DNA of 64,000 nucleotides from Oscillospiraceae bacterium. GTDB lineage: Bacteria > Bacillota > Clostridia > Oscillospirales > Oscillospiraceae. Position 1 is the stretch's first letter; each line of letters starts with the position of its first letter. The notes beneath the pieces were generated by a model that was not told the origin of the DNA, did not search any database, and saw only the letters and a list, made by a program, of their open reading frames with translations. Below are positions 1 to 9,319 of the stretch, piece by piece. The stretch covers positions 104,982 to 168,981 of the forward strand of contig JAAWHG010000001.1 in assembly GCA_022795735.1 (NCBI GenBank), written 5' to 3'. Made by a program: the position numbers and the translations under genes.

Positions 1-1767
1 TGCCGTACTCTGCGAAGCGTCCTGACTCTTGTTTGCAAGATTGCGCACCTCATCAGCCACCACCGCGAAGCCCTTACCCGCAATCCCGGCCCGGGCAGCC
101 TCCACTGCAGCGTTGAGCGCAAGAATGTTGGTCTGGAAAGCGATGTCCTCAATGGTTTTAATAATTTCCGCAATCTCGTTGGAACTTTCCTCTATTTCGG
201 TCATAGCCTCTATCATCCGGCCCATCTGCTCCTTGCCGGCCTCAAGCTCACGAGCGGTGTCCATCGCGTGTTGGTCGGCCTCAAGGGAGCGCTCCGCACT
301 TTCGCTGATCTGGTTCGAAATGATGTTCACGCTGTTGGAAAGCGCATCAACGGTAGAGGCCTGCTCGGTGGAGCCTTGGGCCAGCCGCTGCGCACCGCCG
401 GAAACCTGATTTGCGCCGGAAGACACTTGCTCGGAGGCACTATTGATGTTGCTGAGCAAATTCTCCAAGTTCTCTTGGATCATGTCCAGGCTCTCCTGAA
501 GAACCGCGAAATCGCCAATGTAAAGGTGGTTGTTCTTCCGGACGTCCACGGTCAGGTCGCCTTTTGCGATGGACCCAAGCACACGGTTGATGTCGCTGAT
601 GGTAGCCTCCAGCGTATCGGTCAGACTGATGGTGGAGGTGGCAATTTTGCCCACCTCGTCGTTTCGTGTCCGGTATTTGTCCAGATATTCGTCGTGGGCT
701 AGCTGAAGCTTGCCCAGACGGCGGATAGAATACTCCAGAGTCAGGAGGCTCGTACCCACATTGCGGAGTTGGAGCATACTGACGAAAACAATGAGACCCG
801 CCATCAGCACAAACACAAATGCTGTAATCACCCGGACCATACGGACGTCAGAGAAAATCTCATTGGAGCTGCCCTCAACCATGAAAGCCCAACCCCTGGT
901 GGAGAGGTTCGTATAGATGGAGAAAACGCCGTCGGAGCTCTCATGCGAACCAGACGCGCCGCCCTCTTTGATCTGCTCCATCACCCATTGGCAATTCTCG
1001 GTTTTCGCCTCCGTGTTAAGCAGGCTGGCGTTATGATGGTAGAGGTAGACGCCGTTATTGGCGTTCAGCAGCGTATAGGTAGCGCTGGGTAAGCCCTCCA
1101 GAGGCAGATCACTGATTACGTCCATAATTTGATCTGCATACACCGCCGCGCCCACATAGCCGATACACATATCCGCATCGTCGAAGAGCGGATAATACAT
1201 AGAAATGACCATGTTGCCGGTGGCAGGAGACTCCATGATCCCCACATTGGTGATACTGTGGGTCTTCATCATGGTATTCTGAAATTCCATCAGCCGCTGG
1301 CCCGTACGGGTGGGCTTTCCAACGACCGACTCGGTGATATGGGTGAGGGGGACTGTATTGGTGTCGGCGATGTACAAGCCCTCAAAGATGGGCTTGGCAG
1401 CTGCTGATTCCAGCGTGTACTGCTGGGCAATCGCCAAAGCAACCGGGTTGTTCTTGTTGGTGAGAACGTTTCTGACCGCATTGCCCAGAGAGAAAGATTT
1501 TAGATAGTCCTCTGCGTCAGAGACATAATTTTCTATAATCAGAGCACGAGCCTTTGCCGCGTCAATCATCTGGTTAGAGATGTTGGTGCGAATCATATTG
1601 GCGGTGAAGACGGAGGTCATAATCCAAAGGGCGATCATACCCAAAAAGGTGATGAGCGCTATGTATACGCCAATTTTAGTGGCGAGATGTTGGCTTCTGG
1701 AAGCGGTCTTCTTAAAAACAGAAAAGCCGCCTTTTTCGCGACCCTTTTTTGCTTCGCGCTTGTTCAT
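1..1767 (-). CDS. Methyl-accepting chemotaxis protein (3' end cut by window edge)
   Basis: Membrane chemoreceptor that signals to CheA/CheW. The ATG at 1767 follows a GGAGG ribosome site, and 589 codons are visible before the edge. The N-terminus is Lys/Arg-rich, then a first membrane segment (about residues 30-55), an extracellular sensor region of roughly 250 residues that looks Cache-like, a second membrane segment (about 305-330), a HAMP-like linker and the start of the signalling domain. The conserved hairpin tip is present ([20 protein letters not shown], followed by [15 protein letters not shown]). The ligand cannot be told. The last part of the signalling helix lies outside the window. 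The gene has its own promoter, so it is probably not part of the rnc operon upstream. Receptor identity is very secure; the Cache assignment is inferred from length and topology. Confidence 0.93.
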   Translation of the reverse strand, partial: MNKREAKKGREKGGFSVFKKTASRSQHLATKIGVYIALITFLGMIALWIMTSVFTANMIRTNISNQMIDAAKARALIIENYVSDAEDYLKSFSLGNAVRNVLTNKNNPVALAIAQQYTLESAAAKPIFEGLYIADTNTVPLTHITESVVGKPTRTGQRLMEFQNTMMKTHSITNVGIMESPATGNMVISMYYPLFDDADMCIGYVGAAVYADQIMDVISDLPLEGLPSATYTLLNANNGVYLYHHNASLLNTEAKTENCQWVMEQIKEGGASGSHESSDGVFSIYTNLSTRGWAFMVEGSSNEIFSDVRMVRVITAFVFVLMAGLIVFVSMLQLRNVGTSLLTLEYSIRRLGKLQLAHDEYLDKYRTRNDEVGKIATSTISLTDTLEATISDINRVLGSIAKGDLTVDVRKNNHLYIGDFAVLQESLDMIQENLENLLSNINSASEQVSSGANQVSGGAQRLAQGSTEQASTVDALSNSVNIISNQISESAERSLEADQHAMDTARELEAGKEQMGRMIEAMTEIEESSNEIAEIIKTIEDIAFQTNILALNAAVEAARAGIAGKGFAVVADEVRNLANKSQDASQSTA

Positions 1768-1809
1768 AAGATGTCCTCCATTCTCTTTCTTCTTCATGAT
1801 TATATGGAA

Positions 1810-1838
1810 ATTCTATCATGATTCAAGGGAAAAGTCAA
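1810..1838 (-). promoter_or_regulatory. Predicted sigma-A promoter of the chemoreceptor gene
   Basis: On the minus strand, TTGACT (1833-1838) and TAGAAT (1810-1815) are separated by 17 bases, about 43 bases before the start codon. It lies between the rnc palindrome and the receptor gene, so the receptor can be transcribed on its own. Confidence 0.6.
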
Positions 1839-1876
1839 CATGGATACAGCACAATTGCCAAGCTTGAAAACGGCAG

Positions 1877-1939
1877 AATCAGGAATTCGGAATGAGGAAC
1901 GCTTGACGCGGCATCGTTCCCTATTCCGGATTCCTGATT
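1877..1939. repeat. Near-perfect 25-bp inverted repeat after rnc (REP-like or terminator)
   Basis: Arm 1877-1901 and arm 1915-1939 match in inverted orientation at about 22 of 25 positions, around a 13-base spacer. It begins 5 bases past the rnc stop. It could fold as a hairpin and end the rnc transcript, but there is no clear T-run on the minus-strand side. The sequence style (repeated GGAAT and GGAAC blocks) is more like a dispersed palindromic repeat than a simple terminator; whether it recurs in the genome cannot be seen here. Confidence 0.6.
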
Positions 1940-1943
1940 TCTC

Positions 1944-2630
1944 TCATCGTTCGCCGGGGAAAAGCCGGTCGATGGCAGCCTCAGCGGCAGCCTGTTCGGC
2001 GCGTTTCTTACTGGTTCCACTGCCCGCGCCGACCGTCTCGCCGTTCAAACTGACCTCCACCCGGAAGGTCTTGTCGTGGTCCGGCCCCGACTCCTCCAGC
2101 AGCGTATAGGTCAGGCACTGGTTTTTCTTCCGCTGCACCAGCTCCTGAAGCGCCGTCTTAAAATCAGCGTTTCCGCCCCTTTCCCCCGGCGCGCTCGCCA
2201 AAATCAGCCGCTGCACGATTCCGCGCGCCGCCTGGAAGCCGCCGTCCAGATAAGAGGCCGCGATAACAGACTCCACCGCATCGGCATTGATGCTGCTGCG
2301 GCTTCGTCCGCCCCCTTGCTCCTCGCCCCGGCCTAGCAGAAGATATTCCCCCAGTCCCAGCCGTTCGGCCGCCCGGGCCAAATTGGTCTCACAGACCAGC
2401 TCGGCCCGCATCCGGGTCAAATCGCCCTCCGGATGGTCGGGGTACTGGCGGTACAGCTGTTCCGCCACCAAAAATCCCAGGATGGAGTCCCCCAGAAATT
2501 CCAGACGTTCGTTGCTGGTAAGGCTGTTCTTCCACTTCTCGTTGGCATACGAACTGTGGGTGAGGGCGCGCTCCAGCAATGACTTGTCCCGAAACTGGTA
2601 GCCAATGTTCCCTTCCAACTCACTCAACAT
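1944..2630 (-). CDS. rnc: Ribonuclease III
   Basis: Double-strand-specific endoribonuclease that processes rRNA precursors and structured mRNAs. At 228 residues it has the usual length. The RNase III signature NERLEFLGDSILG is at about residues 40-52, and the second acidic cluster (ADAVESVIAA) keeps the catalytic Asp and Glu although the usual IGA is IAA. A C-terminal double-stranded-RNA-binding domain covers about 155-225 and ends in the basic KKRAEQAAAEAAI helix. The start overlaps the end of plsX by 11 bases, implying translational coupling. In many Firmicutes fabD/acpP lie between plsX and rnc; they are absent here. Confidence 0.96.
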   Translation of the reverse strand: MLSELEGNIGYQFRDKSLLERALTHSSYANEKWKNSLTSNERLEFLGDSILGFLVAEQLYRQYPDHPEGDLTRMRAELVCETNLARAAERLGLGEYLLLGRGEEQGGGRSRSSINADAVESVIAASYLDGGFQAARGIVQRLILASAPGERGGNADFKTALQELVQRKKNQCLTYTLLEESGPDHDKTFRVEVSLNGETVGAGSGTSKKRAEQAAAEAAIDRLFPGER

Positions 2631-3657
2631 TTGACTGCTCCTTTGTAATGCTCATTTGATTAATTTGATCCCGAATGGTTCCGGACAGGTCGTGTTGCAC
2701 CGCGTCTATCGCTTGACGTACCGCGTGGAAGACAGCCAGATCGTCGGAGGAGCCATGTGCCTTGATGACCGGCTTGGAGATGCCCAGCAGCGGGGTCCCG
2801 CCCACCGTGCGGTAGTCGCTCATGGCTTTCAACTCCTCCAGCCCGGATTTACAAAACACAGCCCCCAGCTTGGTCAGCAAGTTTTTGGTAAAAATCTTTT
2901 TCAGCTGCTGTGACATGAACTGGGCGGTTCCCTCGATGCTTTTCAGCAGCACATTTCCGGAAAACCCGTCGCTGACCACCACATCTGCTCCGCCAAGGGG
3001 GACGGCACGCGCTTCAATATTGCCGGTGAAGTGAATCAATCCGGTCCGGTCCAGCTCCTGCAAAAGCCCATAGGCCGCCCTCTGTACAGGCGTCCCTTTG
3101 TTGTCCTCGTCGCCGATGTTGAGCAGCCCCACCCTTGGATTGGCAATGCCCAGGCTGCTCTTGGCAAAAAGAGAACCCATACAGGCGAACTGCGCCAAAA
3201 ATTCAGGCTTGCATTCGACGGTCGCCCCGCTGTCAATCAGGACGCAGCGCCCCTCCGCAGTGGGAATCACCGGGGCCAGCGCGGCGCGGCGGATACCGGG
3301 GATGCGCTTGACAATCAGCGACGACGCACTCAGCAGCGCGCCGGTGCTGCCGGCTGAAATGAACGCGTCTCCGCTTTTTGCCGCCAGCATTTGCAGCCCC
3401 ACCACCATGGAAGAGTCCCGCCGCCTGCGAATCACCGTAGAAGGGTCGTCGTGCATATCCACCACGTCTTCGGCGTTGGCCACCTCCATACCTTTGGGAA
3501 GCGTCGCAATATTCAACCGTTTCAGGGCCTCCAGAATCTCCGCGCCCCGTCCCACCAGAACCAACTCGGCGGCAAACTCATTTGCGGCCCGCACCGCCCC
3601 CAGGATAATGGCGTCCGGCGCGTTGTCGCCGCCCATGGCGTCCAGAATAATCCTCAT
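2620..3657 (-). CDS. plsX: Phosphate acyltransferase PlsX
   Basis: Converts acyl-ACP to acyl-phosphate, the donor used by PlsY to start phospholipid synthesis; peripheral membrane enzyme. 345 residues, the family length. The N-terminus carries the conserved ILDAMGGDNAP, and the middle keeps GSTGALL (about 103-109), LLNIGDEDNKG and the VVSDGFSGNVLLKS segment. It follows trmFO by 26 bases and overlaps rnc, so it is part of the same minus-strand transcript. Confidence 0.97.
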   Translation of the reverse strand: MRIILDAMGGDNAPDAIILGAVRAANEFAAELVLVGRGAEILEALKRLNIATLPKGMEVANAEDVVDMHDDPSTVIRRRRDSSMVVGLQMLAAKSGDAFISAGSTGALLSASSLIVKRIPGIRRAALAPVIPTAEGRCVLIDSGATVECKPEFLAQFACMGSLFAKSSLGIANPRVGLLNIGDEDNKGTPVQRAAYGLLQELDRTGLIHFTGNIEARAVPLGGADVVVSDGFSGNVLLKSIEGTAQFMSQQLKKIFTKNLLTKLGAVFCKSGLEELKAMSDYRTVGGTPLLGISKPVIKAHGSSDDLAVFHAVRQAIDAVQHDLSGTIRDQINQMSITKEQSNVE

Positions 3658-3683
3658 CGCACGCCCTCCTCTCTCTTCTCTTC

Positions 3684-5000
3684 TTATTCCGTATCCAACG
3701 TTGGCAGCAGCCCGTCTATCGCGGCAAGGGCTCGTTGGGCCAGCGCCAGGTTTTTATTCGCTTTTCCCTTTACCCGGTAGCCCAAAGGGGGCAGAATGCC
3801 ATAATTTATATTCATCGGCTGGAAGGACCCGGCGGCGCTGCCCCGGCTGACATAATATCCAAGCGCGCCAATGGCGGTCTCCTGTGGGAAATGGGGCTCG
3901 GCCAGCCCCTTTACCTTTGCGGCCATCGCCACGGCGCTGAGAAAGCCCGAGGCGGTGGACTCTACATAGCCTTCCACACCGGTCAGCTGTCCCGCAAAGG
4001 CTGTCAGCGGGTCGCGGCGGCTGGCGTAATACCGGTCCAGCAGCTGAGGCGAATTGAGAAAAGTATTGCGGTGCATGACGCCATAGCGCAGAAATTCGGC
4101 CTGTTTCAGTGCTGGAATCATGGAAAAAACCCGCTTCTGCTCCGGAAATTTCAGATGGGTTTGAAATCCCACCAGGTTGTAAACACTGCCCTCGGCGTTG
4201 TCCTTGCGGAGCTGAACGACAGCGTAGGGCTCCTTCCCGGTCTTGGGGTCTTTCAGTCCCACCGGCTTGAGAGGACCGTAGCGGAGGGTATCCTCTCCCC
4301 TTCTCGCCATCACTTCCACCGGCATACAGCCCTCGAAGACAAACTTGTCCTCAAAGCCGTGGACCGGGGCTTCCTCCGCCGTGCGGAGGGCAGCTGCAAA
4401 GGCGGTGTACTGCGCCTTGTCCATCGCGCAGTTGATGTAGTCGGCGGAGCCCCGGTCATAGCGAGAGGCAAACCATGCCTCCGCCATGTCAATGGAGGCC
4501 GCGTCGATCAGCGGCGCGGCCGCGTCGAAAAAGCTCAGGTATTCAGAACCGCCAAAGTAGCTGCGGATTGCCTCACTCAGCGCTTCGGAGGTCAAGGGAC
4601 CGGTCGCCACAATAACCGGTCCCTCCGGCACCTCAACCGCTTCCTTGGAAATCACCTCAATCAACGGACAGCTGCGGATTCGCTCGGTCACCAGCCCGGA
4701 AAAACGCGCCCGGTCCACCGCCAGCGCGCCGCCGGCCTCCACTCGGGTCTTTTCCGCGCAGGCCATCAGAAGACTGCCGCAGCGGCGAAGCTCTTCTTTC
4801 AGCAGTCCCACCGCGTTTTCCAGCCGGTCGCCCCGCAAAGAATTGGAGCATACCAACTCAGCAAAGTCTGCGCTGTGGTGGGCGGGACTCATTTTCTCCG
4901 GCTTCATCTCCCACAGCTCAACCGGGACACCCCGTTTTGCAAGCTGCCACGCGGCCTCGCTTCCGGCCAAACCCGCGCCAATCACCTTGACCGGTCTCAT
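3684..5000 (-). CDS. trmFO: Methylenetetrahydrofolate-tRNA (uracil-5-)-methyltransferase TrmFO
   Basis: FAD- and folate-dependent enzyme that makes the invariant T54 of the tRNA T-loop, the Gram-positive alternative to SAM-dependent TrmA. 438 residues. The N-terminal dinucleotide fold is GAGLAGSEAAWQLAKRG, followed by the family hallmark around SADFAELVCSNSLRG (about 45-59). Other conserved blocks are GCMPVEVMARRG and NYGILPPL near the C-terminus. Its ATG overlaps the topA stop (ATGA), so it is coupled to topA. Confidence 0.97.
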   Translation of the reverse strand: MRPVKVIGAGLAGSEAAWQLAKRGVPVELWEMKPEKMSPAHHSADFAELVCSNSLRGDRLENAVGLLKEELRRCGSLLMACAEKTRVEAGGALAVDRARFSGLVTERIRSCPLIEVISKEAVEVPEGPVIVATGPLTSEALSEAIRSYFGGSEYLSFFDAAAPLIDAASIDMAEAWFASRYDRGSADYINCAMDKAQYTAFAAALRTAEEAPVHGFEDKFVFEGCMPVEVMARRGEDTLRYGPLKPVGLKDPKTGKEPYAVVQLRKDNAEGSVYNLVGFQTHLKFPEQKRVFSMIPALKQAEFLRYGVMHRNTFLNSPQLLDRYYASRRDPLTAFAGQLTGVEGYVESTASGFLSAVAMAAKVKGLAEPHFPQETAIGALGYYVSRGSAAGSFQPMNINYGILPPLGYRVKGKANKNLALAQRALAAIDGLLPTLDTE

Positions 5001-7258
5001 GTGGATTCCTCCGCCTGCTTCTTGGACATAGTCTTTGTTTTGGATTTGGACGCCGTCTTAGATGCGGTCTTTGCCGTCTTCCCGGCGCTCTTTGTCTTGG
5101 GCGTCTTCTCATCCTCCGCCCCGGCTGAGGCGTCCTCTTCCTTCTTGGCTGTTTTGCGGTAACCGCGCTTTTCCTCGGGCAGGAAGTTGGAACAGGCTTC
5201 GTTGATACAAAACGGCTTCATATGCCCCTTGCCCGACTTCTTAAACATGGTCTGTCCGCACTCGGGACAATCAAACTCGGTTGGCACATCCCATGACATG
5301 AAGCCGCAGGCCGCGCCGCCCTCACAGGCGTAATAGGCGTAACCCTTCTTGGACTTGCGCTTGAGCATTCCGCCGCCGCACTTGGGGCAGCGGCCTGGCA
5401 TGTGCTCGACAATGGGCTTGGTGTTCTTGCAGTCCGGATAGCCGGGGCAGGCCAGAAAACGGCCAAAGCGGCCCGCCTTGATGACCATCTTCTTTCCACA
5501 CAGTTCGCAGACTTCGTCCGTCTCCTCATCGGGAACCTTTAACCGAACGTCCTTTAACGCCTCTTCGGCGGAGCTCAGCTCCTTTTGAAAGCCGTCATAG
5601 AAGTCAGACAGCACCTGCTTCCAGGGCAGCTTCCCCTCCTCTACCTGATCCAGGCGTTCCTCCATGCCAGCGGTGAACTCCACGTCCACAATATCCTGGA
5701 AACGGTCCATCATCAAGCCGTTGACTACCTCGCCCAGGGGGGTTGGGGTCAGCCGCTTGTCCTTTTTGAGCACATATTCCCGGTCCTCAATGGTTGAAAT
5801 GATGGCGGCATAGGTAGAGGGACGGCCCACTCCCTTTTCCTCCATCGCCCGGACCAACGTGGCCTCGGTATAACGGGCGGGCGGCTTTGTAAAGTGCTGC
5901 TCCTGCACCGTTTCGGTCCGTTCTAAGGGCTCGCCCTCCTGGAGGTCGGGCAGCGGGGACTGTTTTTCTTCGGCCTCGTCATCCTTCCCCTCCTCATAAA
6001 CCGCCGTAAAGCCGGCGAAGCGGAGACTCTGGTGATTGGCGCGAAAAATATGGTTTCCGCAGGCCACCTCAATACCGGTAACGTCGTAGACGGCATTGGC
6101 CATCTGACAGGCGACAAAACGATCCCATATCAACTTGTAGAGCTTGAATTGGTCCTGACTCAGATCATTTTTGATCCGCTCCGGGGTGAGCAAAACGTTG
6201 CTGGGCCGGATGGCCTCATGGGCGTCCTGCGCGGCGTTCTTAGTCTTGTAGACACGTTCACCGGCGTAAAATTCCGCCCCGTGCCGCTGCCGGATAAAAT
6301 CCCGGACCGCCCCCAAGGCGTCCTCCGACAGACGGGTGGAGTCGGTACGCATATACGTGATAAGGCCCAGCGTTCCCTCGCCGCTGACCTCCACGCCTTC
6401 GTAGAGCTGCTGGGCGATGGCCATAGTACGCTTAGGCGTCATATTGAGCTTGCGCGACGCCTCCTGCTGAAGGGTCGATGTGATAAAGGGCGGAGCCGGC
6501 GAACGCTTTTTCTCGCCGCGCTTGACGCTGGTGACCGACCAGGTCAAGCCCTCCATTGCGCTCAAAATTTCCGCCACTTCCGCCTCGCTGTTCAGCTCCC
6601 TCTTTTTGGGGTCGCCGTAAAAGTGCGCGGTAAAGCTGCCTAGGCGGCCAATCCGCTCCAGCCCCACATCCAGCGACCAATACTCCTGGGGCTGAAAGGC
6701 GCGAATCTCATTTTCCCTATCCACCACCAGCCGGGTCGCCACCGACTGCACCCGCCCGGCCGAAAGGCCCCGGCGGACCTTTTTCCACAGCAGCGGGCTG
6801 AGCTGATAGCCGACAATCCGGTCCAGAATGCGCCGGGCCTGCTGGGCGTCCACCAAATCATAGTCGATCCCCCGCGGCTCCTGAATGGATTTGACCACCA
6901 CATTTTTTGTAATCTCGTTGAAGGTAACCCGGAAGGTTTTGTCGTCAGGAATCCCCAGCAGTTCTTTCAAATGCCAAGAAATGGCCTCTCCCTCGCGGTC
7001 GGGGTCGGTCGCGAGATAGACGCGGTCGCTGTCTTTGGCGGCCTTTTTTAGGTCGGTAATGACGGTTTCCTTCCCCTTCATGGGGATGTAATGGGGTTCA
7101 AAGTTATTTTCAAAATCGACGCCCATGGTGCTCTTGGGCAGGTCCCGCAGGTGTCCCATGCAGGCTTTGACCTCATAGCCTGTTCCCAGGTATTTTCCAA
7201 TGGTCTTGGCCTTGGAGGGGGATTCCACGATCACCAGGTTCGTCTGTTGCTTGGACAT
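4997..7258 (-). CDS. topA: DNA topoisomerase I
   Basis: Type IA topoisomerase that relaxes negative supercoils. The ATG at 7258 is preferred over an upstream in-frame start because an AGGAGG site precedes it at good spacing; this gives 753 residues. A TOPRIM domain opens the protein (VIVESPSKAKTIGKYLG, then ATDPDREGEAISWHL), and the active-site Tyr is in LITYMRTDSTRLS (about 300). Three C-terminal four-cysteine zinc ribbons follow (starting near 570, 610 and 655). The last 50 residues are a Lys/Ala/Thr-rich low-complexity tail, which probably helps DNA binding. Overlaps trmFO by 4 bases. Confidence 0.97.
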   Translation of the reverse strand: MSKQQTNLVIVESPSKAKTIGKYLGTGYEVKACMGHLRDLPKSTMGVDFENNFEPHYIPMKGKETVITDLKKAAKDSDRVYLATDPDREGEAISWHLKELLGIPDDKTFRVTFNEITKNVVVKSIQEPRGIDYDLVDAQQARRILDRIVGYQLSPLLWKKVRRGLSAGRVQSVATRLVVDRENEIRAFQPQEYWSLDVGLERIGRLGSFTAHFYGDPKKRELNSEAEVAEILSAMEGLTWSVTSVKRGEKKRSPAPPFITSTLQQEASRKLNMTPKRTMAIAQQLYEGVEVSGEGTLGLITYMRTDSTRLSEDALGAVRDFIRQRHGAEFYAGERVYKTKNAAQDAHEAIRPSNVLLTPERIKNDLSQDQFKLYKLIWDRFVACQMANAVYDVTGIEVACGNHIFRANHQSLRFAGFTAVYEEGKDDEAEEKQSPLPDLQEGEPLERTETVQEQHFTKPPARYTEATLVRAMEEKGVGRPSTYAAIISTIEDREYVLKKDKRLTPTPLGEVVNGLMMDRFQDIVDVEFTAGMEERLDQVEEGKLPWKQVLSDFYDGFQKELSSAEEALKDVRLKVPDEETDEVCELCGKKMVIKAGRFGRFLACPGYPDCKNTKPIVEHMPGRCPKCGGGMLKRKSKKGYAYYACEGGAACGFMSWDVPTEFDCPECGQTMFKKSGKGHMKPFCINEACSNFLPEEKRGYRKTAKKEEDASAGAEDEKTPKTKSAGKTAKTASKTASKSKTKTMSKKQAEEST

Positions 7259-7292
7259 TGGGCTTCCTCCTACTATGAAACAGTTATGACCA

Positions 7293-8534
7293 CTATTTCT
7301 TTTTTCTCGCCAGCTCATACCGGTTGCTCAAAAGCCGGACGACATATTTTTTAATTTCCAACATTGTCAGGGAAGCAAGTACCGCCCCAGGCCCCACGCC
7401 GCTGGCGTCGATCAGATCGTCCAAGAGGCGCGGCCCGTCCTGTAGAACGGTCAGGATTTTGCGCTCATCCTCCGAAAGACCGGGCAGGTCTTGTACGACA
7501 ATATAATCCGGCTGCTCCGGAATGTCAACGGCTTTTTTGTCGAAACCTGGTTTCTCTTTGACGCTTTTATTCACCGGAACGCTTCTCTCCACCGGCGGCA
7601 GATTCCTGCGCATCTCGTCCGTCGAAAGGGTGATGGCCTGTCCGGCCCGAATCTTTCGAATCCGCTCTGGAAACAGCTGCTGATATTCACGCATAACATC
7701 CCAGCCGGACTCCACCAGCGCCGCGCCCTCCTTCAAGAGCTTATTACTGCCGGCACACGACTTGACGTTGGCGTTGCCCGGAACCGCGAAGACGTCCCTT
7801 CCCTGTTCGAGCGCGAAGTCGGTGGTAATCAGCGTCCCGCTCCTCACGGGGGCCTCCACGACGACGACCCCCAGGCTCAGACCGCTGATAATGCGGTTGC
7901 GCGCCGGAAAGGTATACTTGGTCGGCGTTGTTCCCGGCGGGTACTCGCTGATGACGCAGCCCCGCCGGACGGTATCCTCATAAATGTGCCGGTTGCAGGC
8001 CGGATAGACGATGTCTACGCCGCAGCCCAAAACGCCAATTACAGGACGCCCCGCCGACAGCGCGCCGGTCATGGCCATGCCGTCGCCGCCCTTCGCCATC
8101 CCCGACACCACAATACCGCCGCAGCACGCGATCTGGTAGCCCAGCCGTTTGGCCATGGAGAGGCCAAAAATACTTGACTCCCTCGAGCCAATCACCGCCA
8201 CCAGCGGCTCGCTGTCCACCGGCGGCAGATTTCCTCTGTAGTAGAGGACGGCGGGCGGGTCTGCAATATTGCGGAGCCGTTCGGGATAGACGGCGTCCTG
8301 CATCGTCAGGATACGAATATCTCGTTCCGCGCAGTCCTCTATAATTCTGCGGGGGCCTTCCAGGTCTTTGTCCGCCAGGGCCGCGCACTCCTTCTCTGTC
8401 AGTTTGGCCAGCCGATACGCTTCCTGATTCGCCTGAAAAGCCGCCTGCGGCGCGGAAAAATATGTGAGTACCTTCTGCACGCCTCTCGGGCCAAGACCTT
8501 TGCGGGTGGACAGCCAGAGCCAATACTGCAACAT
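7293..8534 (-). CDS. dprA: DNA processing protein DprA
   Basis: Binds incoming single-stranded DNA and loads RecA during natural transformation; also widespread in bacteria not known to be competent. The start MLQYWLWLSTRKG at 8534 lies 23 bases after the upstream methyltransferase and fits family N-termini better than the in-frame start 31 codons upstream, which would overlap that gene; 413 residues. An N-terminal helix-hairpin-like region is followed by a Rossmann core with GSRESSIFGL, SGMAKGGDGMA and FPARNRIISGLS, then GTLITTDFALEQGRDVFAVPG. A C-terminal winged-helix domain (about 340-410) begins at LPGLSEDERKIL. Followed by topA after 34 bases. Confidence 0.96.
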   Translation of the reverse strand: MLQYWLWLSTRKGLGPRGVQKVLTYFSAPQAAFQANQEAYRLAKLTEKECAALADKDLEGPRRIIEDCAERDIRILTMQDAVYPERLRNIADPPAVLYYRGNLPPVDSEPLVAVIGSRESSIFGLSMAKRLGYQIACCGGIVVSGMAKGGDGMAMTGALSAGRPVIGVLGCGVDIVYPACNRHIYEDTVRRGCVISEYPPGTTPTKYTFPARNRIISGLSLGVVVVEAPVRSGTLITTDFALEQGRDVFAVPGNANVKSCAGSNKLLKEGAALVESGWDVMREYQQLFPERIRKIRAGQAITLSTDEMRRNLPPVERSVPVNKSVKEKPGFDKKAVDIPEQPDYIVVQDLPGLSEDERKILTVLQDGPRLLDDLIDASGVGPGAVLASLTMLEIKKYVVRLLSNRYELARKKK

Positions 8535-8557
8535 GCTTCTCACCCTTTCTTTTTCTG

Positions 8558-9319
8558 TCAATCTCGCGAGGCGCGCATCTGCCAAAGAATGATGGTGGCG
8601 GCAACCGCAGCGTTTAACGATTCGCATCGGGGGTTCATGGGGATCACGAGCCGCCCGCTGGCGCGAGCCAAAAGCGTTGGCCCCACGCCTCGCCCCTCGC
8701 TGCCGATCACCACAGCCGCGTCGTTTAAACCCAACGTCCGCAGATCGGTGGCGTCCGCAGTCAACGCCGCGGCAAACAGCTCAATACCGTTTGCCGCGCA
8801 GTAACCGGCCGCCTCCTCTGCGCACGCGCGCTGCGGCACCGTCCGAAAAACCGCTCCCATAGAGGCGCGCACCACCTTGGGAGACCAGGGGTCGGCGCAG
8901 CCCTCGCAAAGCACCACCGGCGTCTCCAACGCATCGGCAGTACGAAGGATCGTGCCCAGATTACCTGGGTCCTGAATGCCGTCCAGTATCAGCGCGCCGT
9001 TTGGAAAGCAAAGCGGTGCGGCCTCCGGCAATGCGCAGGTGAACAGAACCCCCTGGGGCGACTTCATCAGCGAGACGCTTTCCATGACGTCGGGCGGGGT
9101 CCGTACCAGACGGACATGTTCCGGCAGAGGCGGGAGCGCCACGCCGTCCGACGCAATCACCGTCCGCAGCGGCGCGCCCCATCGAATGGCCTCGTCGAGC
9201 AACTTGATTCCATCGGCGGCATATACCCCATTCTCCCGGCGGCAGTCTCCCGAGCGCAGAAGCTGCTTGACACGCCGGAGCAGCGGGTTTTGCCGGCTTG
9301 TAATCCGTTCCTCGTTCAA
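8558..9319 (-). CDS. TrmH/SpoU-family RNA 2'-O-methyltransferase
   Basis: Predicted SAM-dependent methylase acting on a ribose 2'-OH of rRNA or tRNA. 253 residues. An N-terminal substrate-binding domain of about 90 residues is followed by a SPOUT knot domain with all three motifs: LDGIQDPGNLGTILRTADA (motif 1, about 130), VIGSEGRGV (motif 2, about 205) and the CESLNAAVAATIILW end (motif 3, about 232-246). The exact target base cannot be assigned from sequence; proteins of this type are often labelled RlmB-like or YsgA-like. It overlaps trkA by 4 bases. Confidence 0.93.
   Translation of the reverse strand: MNEERITSRQNPLLRRVKQLLRSGDCRRENGVYAADGIKLLDEAIRWGAPLRTVIASDGVALPPLPEHVRLVRTPPDVMESVSLMKSPQGVLFTCALPEAAPLCFPNGALILDGIQDPGNLGTILRTADALETPVVLCEGCADPWSPKVVRASMGAVFRTVPQRACAEEAAGYCAANGIELFAAALTADATDLRTLGLNDAAVVIGSEGRGVGPTLLARASGRLVIPMNPRCESLNAAVAATIILWQMRASRD

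Noticed and set aside
1835..2109. Small frames on both strands over the palindrome and the end of rnc
   Set aside because: They overlap the inverted repeat and rnc, with no ribosome site or conserved pattern.
3735..5162. Plus-strand frame of 475 codons across trmFO
   Set aside because: Antisense shadow of trmFO and the topA end; no family motif.
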